Of a stretch of DNA of 45,786 nt, positions 1 through 8,530 are shown piece after piece. Below the pieces are notes generated by a model. The model did no database searches, had not been told where the DNA came from, and saw only the letters and a program-made list of their open reading frames with translations. Origin of the DNA: an uncultured Lachnospiraceae bacterium (GTDB taxonomy: Bacteria > Bacillota > Clostridia > Lachnospirales > Lachnospiraceae); the NCBI GenBank assembly GCA_910585205.1, contig CAJUCC010000066.1, positions 1 through 45,786 on the forward strand, read 5' to 3'. The stretch's first letter is position 1. Every line of letters starts with the position of its first letter. Position numbers and translations under genes: made by a program.

Positions 1-125
1 ATTGTGAGAAAGCCTTTAGAAGATAATTCGCTGTTCATTTCCCTTAAAATCTTGTAGGACTTCCCCATACTGATGCCGAGCATCGCCGCAATGTCTGCGG
101 CATTGTAATAAAGTTTTTCGTTCAT
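1..125 (-). CDS. Excisionase-like helix-turn-helix protein (N-terminal part, runs off window)
   Basis: The minus-strand reading frame starts with ATG at 125 and is open to the window edge, giving 41 residues that begin MNEKLYYNAADIAAMLGIS. A GAGAGG ribosome binding site precedes the start. The segment reads as a winged-helix/MerR-like DNA-binding head (ADIAAMLGIS as the first helix-turn, GKSYKILREMN as the recognition helix). This matches the small excisionase-type proteins that sit next to tyrosine integrases in integrative elements of Firmicutes. It is transcribed away from the XRE gene at 308, across a repeat-rich control region. Function in excision is inferred from family resemblance; the integrase expected downstream lies outside the window. 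It could instead be an ordinary small HTH regulator. Confidence 0.6.
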   Translation of the reverse strand, partial: MNEKLYYNAADIAAMLGISMGKSYKILREMNSELSSKGFLT

Positions 126-146
126 GTCTTTTCCTCTCTTTCTTAT

Positions 147-217
147 ATTTGTTTCTGTAACGTAACATTTGTTTCTGTTATGTTGTATGTATATACTACC
201 GCAACATTTGTTTCGTG
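147..217. repeat. Three ATTTGTTTC repeats between divergent HTH genes (probable operator)
   Basis: ATTTGTTTC occurs at 147, 167 and 206. The first two copies extend to ATTTGTTTCTGT and are exactly 20 bases apart; the third is 39 bases further on. They lie between the excisionase-like gene (minus) and the XRE regulator (plus), and overlap the predicted plus-strand promoter. A two-turn spacing at a divergent control region is typical of binding sites for an element-encoded repressor. The XRE protein at 308 is the obvious candidate ligand; this is inference. Confidence 0.55.
169..197 (+). promoter_or_regulatory. Probable sigma-A promoter of the XRE gene
   Basis: TTGTTT (169-174) and TATACT (192-197) are separated by 17 bases, upstream of the XRE start at 308. 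The -35 box lies inside the second ATTTGTTTC repeat, so a protein bound there would block transcription. This suggests autoregulation. Confidence 0.45.
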
Positions 218-307
218 TCAATATCTTTTTCTTTATTTTTTCCTTTTTATGTGGTATGCTATATTTATACTATTCTAATTTTGGAAGCTACTTTGCAGGA
301 GGTCGTT

Positions 308-850
308 ATGACTGTGGGAGAAAATATACGAAGAATCAGGCAGGAAAGAAACTTAACTCAAAAGCAACTCGGAGAATTGGTTGGCGCAAGTGAAGCATAT
401 ATTCGTGCATACGAAAGCGGCAGACGTAACCCTAAGCCAAAATCCCTTGAAACTATTGCAAAAGCTTTGGCTGTCAATGTGGAGGTATTAACCAACTCTG
501 ACTTTGATGGCATCAAAGCCATGCACAGACTTTTCCAAGTGTTCCGACAGTATGACGGACACTTGTTTGAATATCAAGATCAAGACGGTAATGATATGGT
601 TGCTGTCAGCTTTGGTACTCTTTCATTAATGCGCTCATGGTGTGACCGGTATGAGGAATATATGAAAGAAGTGGAAAAATGCAACTATATTAAAGATGTG
701 AAGAAGCGTGGAGAGGCATTGTTAAAAGCTGAGGCGGCTTTTAATCTGTGGATGGATATTTATCCGGAGTCGGAACCTTTTGATTTGAATTTGAAGATAC
801 AGAAGGCACATGATGAGGCTTTGGACGAGATTGGTTTAAGTTCAAAATAG
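308..850 (+). CDS. XRE-family transcriptional regulator
   Basis: The protein has 180 residues. ATG 308 is chosen over an upstream in-frame ATG at 215 because AGGAGG lies 5-6 bases before it and the HTH domain begins at once (MTVGENIRRIRQERNLTQKQ). Residues about 5-60 form a classical Cro/C1-type HTH (LTQKQLGELVGASEAYIRAY, then ESGRRNPKPKSLETIAKAL). The remaining 120 residues are mostly helical with no domain I recognise. The gene lies 44 bases before the ATPase-TOPRIM gene on the same strand, so it probably regulates that gene as well as the divergent excisionase-like gene. Low GC relative to the chromosome to the right points to acquired DNA. Confidence 0.85.
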   Translation: MTVGENIRRIRQERNLTQKQLGELVGASEAYIRAYESGRRNPKPKSLETIAKALAVNVEVLTNSDFDGIKAMHRLFQVFRQYDGHLFEYQDQDGNDMVAVSFGTLSLMRSWCDRYEEYMKEVEKCNYIKDVKKRGEALLKAEAAFNLWMDIYPESEPFDLNLKIQKAHDEALDEIGLSSK

Positions 851-894
851 TAACGATAAAAATGCACAAATAATTACAATTTGGAGGAAACATT

Positions 895-2454
895 ATGAAT
901 AATGATGTACTACGAGTAGAAATCAACAAAATAAAGGGCATAACCTCTCTCAAAATAGATATGCCACTTACTCCCGACGTATATGCCATAACCGGAGTTA
1001 ATGGTATTGGGAAAAGCACTGTATTAACCGCTATTTCCCCTAGACTGACTGAAAACATCAATTTCTCCCTTTTAAAATCCTTTGATTATAGTACAGACTC
1101 ATTTATATCATTTTCTGTCAATGAACAAACAGAAATGTGGAAACCCGATCCATCAGGTGACTGGTATTGTACATCAGAAAAAGTATTAAAGCTACGTGGA
1201 TTTCAAGAAGGAAGTATTACCAAGGGAACTCGCTTTTCCAATGCGTCTTCCTATAAAGCATATAAACGATTACAAAATGTGGATAGAAACTTATTATCAC
1301 CGGCAGATAATTTTGTAAAAGAAACTCTTGGAGCAATTCTTCATAATGACAAGTATTATTATGATACTTTATATCGTCTAGATCGTAACAAGGCAGCTCG
1401 GCGATACCATTATTTTGGTGTTCCATATTTTCTAGAACGTAACAATCAACTGCTGAGTCACTTTGACCTTAGCACAGGAGAATTTTTACTTATTAACTTA
1501 CTCCATTTACTTAACAATCTACTTGTGCGTACTAATAATAATATCCCTCTGAATCTCATATTAATCGATGAAATAGAATTAGCTTTACATCCTTCTGCTA
1601 TCAAGCGTCTTGTAGACTTTATGAAAGGAATTTCTCAAAGGTACCATGTAGCAGTATATTTTTCAACTCATTCCCTTGAAATTATACACGCTCTACCTAT
1701 AGATAATTTGTTCTATTTAAAACAGAAAGATAAAAACACTATTGTATGCCAAACCCCCTGTTATCCAGCCTATATTACTCGTGACATTTATGCACATAAC
1801 GGATATGACATTGTAATTCTCGTCGAAGATGACTTAGCTCAGTTTTTGGTAGAGAACTTTATTGAAAAGAATAAATTAGACATAAATAAGCGTGTACAAG
1901 TTTTACCAGTAGGCGGATATGATAACACTCTTGATTTGCACCAAAACTTTTTAATGGATAAAATTCTTACAAATGTATCCCATATAATTAGTATCATAGA
2001 TGGAGACGTTCAGGATAATGTCAATAAAAAACGGACTGAAAATCACTTATGGTCAGCAATTGATCCAAACAATATACTTTTCTTACCAATCCAAAGTTTG
2101 GAAAAATATCTAAAAGAACAACTTTTTGACTTACACAACTATGAATTAATGAGAATAATAAGAGACAAATTATTTGTATTTAAAACAGAATTAAACTGGT
2201 TTGAACAGCAATACAGGGATAATATTAAAACAAAGCGCAATCAAGATATTGAACAAAATAAACAACCAAAAACAGATTCAGAATATTTTACAAATGGCAA
2301 AAACTTATTTTCTATTTTGGCTGATGAATACACAACTACAGTTGGAACAAAAGAAGAATTTCGCAAGCAAATTTGTCAATTAGTTATCAGATATAATAAC
2401 TACAGTTCTTTTGAACAGGAATTAGGAAATGCTTTTAATAGATTATTTAAGTAA
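895..2454 (+). CDS. AAA ATPase fused to TOPRIM-like domain (OLD/PARIS-like, probable phage defence)
   Basis: The protein has 519 residues; GGAGG precedes the ATG. The N-terminal ABC-type AAA ATPase shows Walker A GVNGIGKST at about 34-42, a signature-like LSTGEFLLINLL near 191, Walker B LILIDEIELALHP near 221 and a switch FSTHS near 256. From about 300 a TOPRIM-type region follows: an acidic ILVEDDLAQFL strand (about 307), VLPVGGYD, then an IIDGD motif near 368 and SLEKYL. This order is that of OLD nucleases and of the ATPase plus DUF4435 proteins of PARIS systems; here both parts are in one chain. These families act in anti-phage defence, the TOPRIM part being a nuclease. The XRE gene upstream and the guaA junction downstream support a mobile cargo role. 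Substrate and trigger cannot be read from sequence. Confidence 0.75.
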   Translation: MNNDVLRVEINKIKGITSLKIDMPLTPDVYAITGVNGIGKSTVLTAISPRLTENINFSLLKSFDYSTDSFISFSVNEQTEMWKPDPSGDWYCTSEKVLKLRGFQEGSITKGTRFSNASSYKAYKRLQNVDRNLLSPADNFVKETLGAILHNDKYYYDTLYRLDRNKAARRYHYFGVPYFLERNNQLLSHFDLSTGEFLLINLLHLLNNLLVRTNNNIPLNLILIDEIELALHPSAIKRLVDFMKGISQRYHVAVYFSTHSLEIIHALPIDNLFYLKQKDKNTIVCQTPCYPAYITRDIYAHNGYDIVILVEDDLAQFLVENFIEKNKLDINKRVQVLPVGGYDNTLDLHQNFLMDKILTNVSHIISIIDGDVQDNVNKKRTENHLWSAIDPNNILFLPIQSLEKYLKEQLFDLHNYELMRIIRDKLFVFKTELNWFEQQYRDNIKTKRNQDIEQNKQPKTDSEYFTNGKNLFSILADEYTTTVGTKEEFRKQICQLVIRYNNYSSFEQELGNAFNRLFK

Positions 2455-2465
2455 AATTGTATTTT

Positions 2466-2482
2466 GTACCCAAATCGTACCC
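2466..2482. repeat. Paired GTACCC direct repeats at the putative element end
   Basis: GTACCC occurs at 2466-2471 and 2477-2482, an 11-base period (one helical turn), just after the ATPase-TOPRIM stop codon and about 60 bases from the 3' end of guaA. Short helically phased direct repeats near an element terminus are typical of integrase arm-type sites. The assignment is tentative because the other end of the element is not in view. Confidence 0.3.
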
Positions 2483-2492
2483 ACCGCCATCT

Positions 2493-2537
2493 AAAAAATC
2501 CCTACAAACCCCATAAATATAGGATTTGTAGGGATTT
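2493..2537 (-). terminator. Rho-independent terminator of guaA
   Basis: A perfect 13-bp inverted repeat (2496-2508 with 2525-2537) encloses a 16-base loop. On the minus strand it is followed by a run of T residues (plus-strand A at 2493-2498). It lies immediately downstream of the guaA stop codon. Confidence 0.85.
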
Positions 2538-2543
2538 ATCCTC

Positions 2544-4088
2544 TCACTCAAACTCAATCGTCCCCGGCGGTTTACTCGTCAGATCATACATCACCCGATT
2601 CACCCCGCGCACTTCATTGATAATCCTGCTCATAACCGTCTGCAGCACTTCCCACGGAATCTCCGCGCTCTCTGCCGTCATAAAGTCCACCGTGTTCACG
2701 GCCCGCAGCGCTACGGCATAATCGTAGGTTCTTTCATCCCCCATTACACCCACCGAGCGCATATTGGTCAGTGCCGCGAAATATTGCCCGATTGTTCGGT
2801 CGAGTCCGGCTCTGGCGATTTCTTCCCGGTAAATGGCGTCCGCGTCCTGTACAATCCTGACCTTTTCCTCCGTAACTTCCCCGATAATCCGAATGCCCAG
2901 TCCCGGACCGGGAAACGGCTGTCTGTATACAAGATTCTCCGGGATTCCCAGCTCCAGCCCCGCCCGGCGCACCTCATCTTTGAACAGATTCCGTAACGGC
3001 TCGATAATCTCACGGAAATCCACGCAGTCGGGCAGACCGCCCACATTATGGTGGGATTTGATTACTGCCGACTCGCCGCCCAGTCCGCTCTCCACCACAT
3101 CGGGATAGATCGTCCCCTGTACCAGAAAATCGACCGCACCGATCTTCTTCGCCTCTTCCTCAAAAACCCGGATAAACTCTTCTCCGATAATTTTCCGCTT
3201 CTGTTCCGGCTCCGTAACCCCCGAAAGCTTTCCGTAAAAACGCTCCTGTGCATTTACACGCACGAAATGCAGCTGATACGGTCCCTGAGGACCGAAGACC
3301 GCTTCCACTTCATCCCCTTCGTTTTTCCGAAGAAGGCCGTGATCCACGAAGACACAGGTAAGCTGACTGCCGACCGCCTTTGCCAGCATAACGGCTGCCA
3401 CGGAGGAATCCACGCCGCCGGACAATGCGCACAATACCCTGCCGCTGCCGATTTTGCTTCTGATCTCCGCAATGGAATTTTCCACAAAAGAGTCCATCCG
3501 CCATGTTCCCGCACAGCCACAGATATTTCTGACGAAGTTATACAACATTTTCGTCCCTTCCTGTGTGTGAAGCACTTCCGGGTGAAACTGAATCGCATAC
3601 AGATTTTTCTCTTTGTCTTCCGCTGCCGCCACGGGACAGTCTGTCGTATGCGCCGTTATGACAAAACCCGGAGCCGTCCGGGAAATATAATCGGAATGGC
3701 TCATCCAGCAGATCGTGCGGCGCTCCACACCCGCAAACAGCGCCGACTCGCCGTCCAGCGCCACTTCTGTTTTGCCATATTCCTGAACAGGCGCCTGTTC
3801 CACCTTACCCCCGAGAATATGCATCATCAGCTGCGCGCCATAGCACAATCCAAGCACCGGAATCCCCAGTTCAAACAGTTCCTTCCGGTAAGCAGGCGCA
3901 TTTTCCGCATAGCAGCTGTTCGGGCCGCCGGTCAGTATAATCCCCCTGGGATTCATCGCTTTAATCTGCTCCAGTGCAGTCCGGTATGAATAAATTTCGC
4001 AGTATACGTTGCACTCCCTTACCCGCCTGGCAACCAGTTGATTATATTGACCGCCAAAGTCAATAACCAGCACTTTTTCCTGCTCCAT
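2544..4088 (-). CDS. guaA: GMP synthase (glutamine-hydrolysing)
   Basis: This 514-residue enzyme converts XMP, ATP and glutamine to GMP in de novo purine synthesis. ATG 4088 is preferred over one at 4124 because AGGAGGAGG precedes it and the protein then begins with the usual glutamine-amidotransferase strand (VLVIDFGGQYNQL). Visible parts: class I amidotransferase with nucleophile motif GLCYGAQLM and FHPEVLH; the ATP pyrophosphatase P-loop ALSGGVDSS near 220; and the C-terminal dimerisation domain with PFPGPGLGIRIIGEV, ending KPPGTIEFE. Length is normal. The 3' end faces the AT-rich block at 1-2480. The 3' end of guaA is a known integration site for islands in several Firmicutes, consistent with the composition change here. 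Confidence 0.97.
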   Translation of the reverse strand: MEQEKVLVIDFGGQYNQLVARRVRECNVYCEIYSYRTALEQIKAMNPRGIILTGGPNSCYAENAPAYRKELFELGIPVLGLCYGAQLMMHILGGKVEQAPVQEYGKTEVALDGESALFAGVERRTICWMSHSDYISRTAPGFVITAHTTDCPVAAAEDKEKNLYAIQFHPEVLHTQEGTKMLYNFVRNICGCAGTWRMDSFVENSIAEIRSKIGSGRVLCALSGGVDSSVAAVMLAKAVGSQLTCVFVDHGLLRKNEGDEVEAVFGPQGPYQLHFVRVNAQERFYGKLSGVTEPEQKRKIIGEEFIRVFEEEAKKIGAVDFLVQGTIYPDVVESGLGGESAVIKSHHNVGGLPDCVDFREIIEPLRNLFKDEVRRAGLELGIPENLVYRQPFPGPGLGIRIIGEVTEEKVRIVQDADAIYREEIARAGLDRTIGQYFAALTNMRSVGVMGDERTYDYAVALRAVNTVDFMTAESAEIPWEVLQTVMSRIINEVRGVNRVMYDLTSKPPGTIEFE

Positions 4089-4138
4089 GTTCTGCCTCCT
4101 CCTGTTGTATTCTGTCATTTGCAACCGATCTGGTTTTC

Positions 4139-4167
4139 ATTATAGTGCACTGTTTTCTTCTTTACAA
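4139..4167 (-). promoter_or_regulatory. Probable sigma-A promoter of guaA
   Basis: On the minus strand, TTGTAA (4162-4167) and TATAAT (4139-4144) have a 17-base spacer. The promoter lies over the last codons of the upstream HD gene, so guaA can be transcribed on its own. Confidence 0.6.
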
Positions 4168-4991
4168 GCCCTGTCCGCACGCGAATCCCGCACGGCCTTT
4201 CCCGCCAGAAACGTCTCCATCTCTTTATGGAGTTTCGCCAGCTGCCGCACTGTCTTCGGGTTTCGGGAGGGAAATCCGATCAGTTTTTCCCAATATCCCT
4301 GTGCTTTGACAAGTCGCACGCTCTCCGGAAAAACCAGCTCATAAATCAGGGAGACATGTCCCGCGATATGGTCCACCGGCGTCCGTTTGAGACTGCGCAG
4401 CGTCGCGTGGTGCTCATAAAAACTCTCCATAACGGCCTCTGTCACCTCCGCGTGATACAGCTCCTGCGTGGTCGTATTATAGATTTCTTCGAGCGGAGTC
4501 TCAATGTTCACCCGCAGTATATCAACCTTATCCGCATCGCGCAATATATGGCAGAATTTCTCCGTTCTCGGGGCAAGCCCCTCCGCCACACGGTACACAT
4601 TATGCATTCCGACGGCCGTGCGGATCAGCGCATCCTCCGAATCATCTTCCACATAGCGGCGGATCACACCGTCACTGCCGCCGTCTCCCGCCGCGCCTTC
4701 GGCGCCGAACAGAATCTCCAGCCCAAGCGCCGCGTGATCGACCGATTCCGCGTCGTTAAACGTATTATACCTGCGAAGCTGCTCGAAACGTCCGATGTCA
4801 TGGAGCATACCCAAAAGCCATGCCAGCTCCTGTTCCTGCGCATCCATTCCCTCACTGCGGGCAATCAGCCTGCACAGTCCCGCCACGCGGTATGTATGTC
4901 CGATTTTCAGCGCTGTCTTTCCGTCGGATGCGTCATAGCCGTCCGTATACCTGCGAAACTGCCGCAATACATTTTCTGTGTCTATTCTCAT
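4140..4991 (-). CDS. HD-domain phosphohydrolase
   Basis: The protein has 283 residues; GGGGAGG precedes the ATG. The metal-binding signature of the HD superfamily is present: H in KIGHTYRV near residue 31, HD in GMLHDIGRF near 64, a further DHAAL and D in RDADKVDIL near 150. These enzymes hydrolyse phosphate mono- or diesters, often nucleotides. The exact substrate cannot be told; there is no RelA/SpoT synthetase or GAF partner domain. It ends about 50 bases before guaA in the same direction, so partial cotranscription is likely and a nucleotide-related role is plausible. No signal peptide or membrane segment is seen. Confidence 0.8.
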   Translation of the reverse strand: MRIDTENVLRQFRRYTDGYDASDGKTALKIGHTYRVAGLCRLIARSEGMDAQEQELAWLLGMLHDIGRFEQLRRYNTFNDAESVDHAALGLEILFGAEGAAGDGGSDGVIRRYVEDDSEDALIRTAVGMHNVYRVAEGLAPRTEKFCHILRDADKVDILRVNIETPLEEIYNTTTQELYHAEVTEAVMESFYEHHATLRSLKRTPVDHIAGHVSLIYELVFPESVRLVKAQGYWEKLIGFPSRNPKTVRQLAKLHKEMETFLAGKAVRDSRADRACKEENSAL

Positions 4992-5072
4992 ACCGGCCTC
5001 CCCGAAAGAACATTTTCCTGTTACCCATTCTATAAACTTTCGGAAAGAAATACAAGATATATGCCGGAAAAA

Positions 5073-5116
5073 TAATAAAATGACGTTTCCCCATTTTTCA
5101 TGTCCGAAACGTCATT
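5073..5116 (-). terminator. Terminator of spoIIID
   Basis: An 11-bp perfect inverted repeat (5079-5089 with 5106-5116) is followed on the minus strand by TTTTATT. It sits about 30 bases past the spoIIID stop. Confidence 0.75.
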
Positions 5117-5147
5117 GTCTCTTGTCCCCGTTCACTGCCTCAGAGCA

Positions 5148-5411
5148 TCAGCACTGCTCCTTCTGTATATGCAGATATTTTTCTCTCGTTGCCAGTCCGC
5201 CCCTGATATGCCGCTCCGATTTATTGACATCCAGCACTTTTCTCGCTTCCTTCGCAAGTCCCGGATTAATCTGCATCAGACGCTCGGTCACGTCTTTATG
5301 TACCGTACTCTTACTGATTCCGAACTGTCTGGCAGTCTGTCGGACCGTAGCGTTATGTTCGATGATATATCTGGCGATACCCACTGCCCGCTCCTCAATA
5401 TAATCCTTCAA
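5148..5411 (-). CDS. spoIIID: Sporulation transcription factor SpoIIID
   Basis: SpoIIID is the mother-cell regulator that reshapes the sigma-E programme during sporulation. The product, read from a TTG start at 5411, has 87 residues: MKDYIEERAVGIARYIIEHN, an HTH with QTARQFGISKSTVHKDVTER, and the conserved tail RHIRGGLATREKYL. An in-frame ATG at 5432 would add seven residues but has no ribosome binding site. The TTG has AGGGGG about seven bases upstream, and the family normally starts at this point. It is a single-gene unit with its own terminator, divergent from trkA. Confidence 0.95.
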   Translation of the reverse strand: MKDYIEERAVGIARYIIEHNATVRQTARQFGISKSTVHKDVTERLMQINPGLAKEARKVLDVNKSERHIRGGLATREKYLHIQKEQC

Positions 5412-5592
5412 AGGAAATCCCCCTGAACACATTGTTTTTACAATGTATGCAGGGAAAGCGGACGCTATGCCTTACGTCCGCCCCGATCCGTATCCCCTTG
5501 GAAAAAGTAAGTGCTTTTTTTCCCTGTTGATGATATAATCTCTTTCGGGACCACATCCCCGATAAGACAAATGAAATTCCCAGGAGGCAGTC

Positions 5593-6984
5593 ATGTTCAG
5601 GAAAAAACAAAAAAGCGCCCCAAAGGGCCTTCAGATTATCATTGTAGGCTGCGGAAAAGTCGGTACGACTCTGATCGAACAACTTGTCCGCGAGGGGCAT
5701 GATATTACGATTATCGACCAGAATGCGGAGATCGTACAGTCGATCAGCAGTCTTTATGACATTATGGGGCTTGTGGGAAACGGCGCCAGCTACGGCGTAC
5801 AGATGGAGGCAGGTATCGAGAACGCCGATCTGATTATCGCCGTGACCGATTCCGACGAGTTAAACCTGCTGTGCTGTACCGTAGCCAGACAGGTCGCCAA
5901 CTGCGCGGCCATCGCGCGTGTCCGCAACCCCGATTACGGAAAGGAGATCGGCTATCTCCGCGAAAAACTCGGACTTGCCATGATTATCAACCCGGAACTG
6001 GAAGCGTCCAAGGAAGCCGCGCGCGTCTTATACCTGCCCACTGCGCTGGAAGTCAACTCCTTCGCCCACGGACAGGCGGAAATGATTAAGTTCAAGGTGC
6101 CGGAAGGCAATAAACTGGCCGGTATGACCATTGCCCTGCTCGGCAGAGATATAACACAAAATATTCTGATCTGCGCCGTGGAACGGGACGGCGAAGTCTA
6201 CATTCCGTCCGGTAATTTCCGGGTGGAGGCAGGCGATATTATTTCCTTTGTCGCTTCCCGGATGATGGCGAAAGCGTTTCTCGCCCATATCGGATTTAAA
6301 ACCAATCAGGTCAAAGACACTATGATTATCGGCGGCGGAAAAGCCGCTTACTATCTGGCCAAGCAGCTCCTTCACATGGGTATCTCCGTCAAAATTATTG
6401 AAAACAGCCGTAAGCGCTGCGAAGAGCTGAGTATTCTGCTGCCGAAAGCGATCATTATCAACGGAGACGGCACAGACGAAGAACTTCTCAAAGAAGAAGG
6501 AATCGAATATGTGGAATCCTTTGTTCCTCTGACCGGAATTGATGAGGAAAATATTATGCTGACCATGTATGCCAGACAGGTCAGCAAGGCCAAAGTCATC
6601 ACCAAAATCAACCGCATGAGTTTCCGCAATGTAATCAACGGGCTCGACCTTGGCAGCGTTATCTATCCCCGCTACATTACCTCGGAAGCCATTATTGCCT
6701 ACGTTCGGGCAAAAAAAGACTCCATGGACAGCAATATTGAGACGCTTTACCATATGTTTGACCACCGGGTGGAAGCCATCGAATTCCGGGTATATGAAAA
6801 ATCCGCCGTTACCGGTACATCTCTGAAAGATCTTTCCCTGAAGAAAAATCTTCTGATTTCCTTTATCAACCGTAACGGCACCATTATTATCCCCAACGGG
6901 CACGATTCCATCGAAGTCGACGACACCGTTATGATCGTAACGACCCACACCGGTTTCAACGATATTCAGGATATTTTAGACTAG
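5593..6984 (+). CDS. trkA: Trk potassium uptake system NAD-binding subunit TrkA
   Basis: This 463-residue cytoplasmic gating subunit binds nucleotides and controls the TrkH channel-like transporter. Two RCK units are visible. The first Rossmann motif is GCGKVGTTLIEQL near residue 20 and the second IGGGKAAYYLAKQL near 240; each is followed by an RCK-C (TrkA-C) region ending near 225 and 460. CAGGAGG precedes the ATG. An 11-base gap separates it from trkH, so the pair is an operon. A TATAAT at 5534-5539 upstream is a possible -10 box, but the -35 is weak. Confidence 0.95.
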   Translation: MFRKKQKSAPKGLQIIIVGCGKVGTTLIEQLVREGHDITIIDQNAEIVQSISSLYDIMGLVGNGASYGVQMEAGIENADLIIAVTDSDELNLLCCTVARQVANCAAIARVRNPDYGKEIGYLREKLGLAMIINPELEASKEAARVLYLPTALEVNSFAHGQAEMIKFKVPEGNKLAGMTIALLGRDITQNILICAVERDGEVYIPSGNFRVEAGDIISFVASRMMAKAFLAHIGFKTNQVKDTMIIGGGKAAYYLAKQLLHMGISVKIIENSRKRCEELSILLPKAIIINGDGTDEELLKEEGIEYVESFVPLTGIDEENIMLTMYARQVSKAKVITKINRMSFRNVINGLDLGSVIYPRYITSEAIIAYVRAKKDSMDSNIETLYHMFDHRVEAIEFRVYEKSAVTGTSLKDLSLKKNLLISFINRNGTIIIPNGHDSIEVDDTVMIVTTHTGFNDIQDILD

Positions 6985-6995
6985 CGGAGGAAATC

Positions 6996-8465
6996 ATGAA
7001 CAGTTCGATCATACGTTATATTCTGGGAAGCGTATTAAAAATAGAAGCCGTTCTCATGCTGCTTCCCTGCCTTGTTGCCATTATCTACAGAGAACCCGTG
7101 GGCGTTTATTATCTGGGGGTGGCCCTCCTCTGCATGGGGCTCGGTTTTCTGATGTGTCTGAAAAAGATACGTAACTCCGTCTTTTATCTGAAAGAAGGCT
7201 GTGTCGCCACCTCGCTGAGCTGGATTTTCCTCAGCTTTTTCGGCGCTCTGCCCTTCTGGCTCTCCGGCGAAATCCCCTCTCTGACAGATGCCCTGTTCGA
7301 GACGGTTTCCGGGTTTACCACAACGGGGGCCAGCATCCTTGCCGATGTGGAAGCGCTGTCCTATACCGCACTGTTCTGGCGCAGCTTTACGCACTGGATC
7401 GGCGGCATGGGCGTCCTTGTCTTCCTCATGGCCATCATCCCCCTGAGCGGCGGCTCGAATATCAATCTGATGCGGGCGGAAAGCCCCGGTCCCTCCGTGG
7501 GCAAACTGGTGCCCAAAATGAAATATACCGCGCGCATTTTATACTTCATTTATTTCGGTATGACCATTGTGGAAATTCTGCTCCTCGTTGCCGGCAACAT
7601 GCCGCTTTTCGATGCGCTGACAACTTCCATGGGAACCGCGGGCACCGGCGGTTTCGGCATCAAAGCCGACAGTATGATGAGTTATTCCCCTTATCTGCAA
7701 TGGGTCGTGACCATTTTTATGATTCTGTTCGGCGTCAATTTCAATGCCTATTACTTTATGATCTTCCACAATTTCAAAAAAGCCTTCGGCATGGAAGAAG
7801 TACGCTACTACCTCGGTATTATCGCCGTCGCCATTGCCATTGTCTTTTTTGAAACAATGGCAATGTACGGCACCGCCTTCGAAACGCTGACCCATGCCTC
7901 CTTCCAGGTGGCTTCCATTATTACCACGACCGGCTTTTCCACCGTGGATTTTAACCTCTGGTCACAGGCCAGCAAAACGGTTCTCGTCCTTTTGATGTTT
8001 ATCGGCGCCTGCGCCGGCAGTACCGGCGGCGGTATCAAAGTATCCCGTTTTGTCATTCTCGTCAAAACACTGGGAAAGGAACTCACTTCCTATATCCATC
8101 CCAGAAGCATTAAAAAGATCAAGTTCGAAGGCAAGCCGGCGGAACATGACGTGGTGCGTTCCATCAATGTGTATTTTATCACCTTTATGATCGTCTTCTC
8201 CGGTTCCGTTCTGGCCATTTCCTTTGAGGAGCGCGATCTGATTACCTGCTTTACCGCAGTTGCCGCCACGATCAATAATATCGGCCCCGGTCTGGAACTG
8301 GTGGGACCAACTCGGAACTTCGGCCTGTTCCACCCCATTAATAAATATGTCCTTATGTTCGACATGCTGGCGGGCCGTCTGGAATTGTTCCCGCTTTTGA
8401 TTCTGTTCCATCCCGCAATCTGGAAAGATCTGTTTACCCAGCGGATACGCAGACGAAGACAATAA
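6996..8465 (+). CDS. trkH: Trk potassium transporter membrane subunit TrkH
   Basis: This 489-residue integral membrane protein takes up potassium with TrkA. It is hydrophobic throughout. The pore-loop filter motifs of the SKT superfamily are visible: ETVSGFTTTGASIL, MGTAGTGGFGIK, IITTTGFSTVDF and later TAVAATINNIGPGLE. GGAGG precedes the ATG. It is followed at once by a bidirectional terminator. Confidence 0.95.
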   Translation: MNSSIIRYILGSVLKIEAVLMLLPCLVAIIYREPVGVYYLGVALLCMGLGFLMCLKKIRNSVFYLKEGCVATSLSWIFLSFFGALPFWLSGEIPSLTDALFETVSGFTTTGASILADVEALSYTALFWRSFTHWIGGMGVLVFLMAIIPLSGGSNINLMRAESPGPSVGKLVPKMKYTARILYFIYFGMTIVEILLLVAGNMPLFDALTTSMGTAGTGGFGIKADSMMSYSPYLQWVVTIFMILFGVNFNAYYFMIFHNFKKAFGMEEVRYYLGIIAVAIAIVFFETMAMYGTAFETLTHASFQVASIITTTGFSTVDFNLWSQASKTVLVLLMFIGACAGSTGGGIKVSRFVILVKTLGKELTSYIHPRSIKKIKFEGKPAEHDVVRSINVYFITFMIVFSGSVLAISFEERDLITCFTAVAATINNIGPGLELVGPTRNFGLFHPINKYVLMFDMLAGRLELFPLLILFHPAIWKDLFTQRIRRRRQ

Positions 8466-8470
8466 AAAAC

Positions 8471-8506
8471 AGCGAGCCCTTCAATTTATGGGCTCGCTTT
8501 TCTCTT
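8471..8506. terminator. Bidirectional terminator between trkH and dGTPase genes
   Basis: AGCGAGCCC (8471-8479) pairs perfectly with GGGCTCGCT (8490-8498). A T-run follows on plus, and a T-run (plus AAAAAA before 8471) follows on minus. It can stop both convergent transcripts. Confidence 0.85.
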
Positions 8507-8530
8507 TGTCCCGCCAAACCAACAGCGCCG

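Noticed and set aside
215..307. Upstream start of the XRE gene at 215
   Set aside because: The extra residues are hydrophobic promoter-region translation. ATG 308 has AGGAGG and begins the HTH fold.
5412..5432. ATG 5432 as spoIIID start
   Set aside because: No ribosome binding site precedes it. TTG 5411 has AGGGGG at proper distance and matches the family N-terminus.
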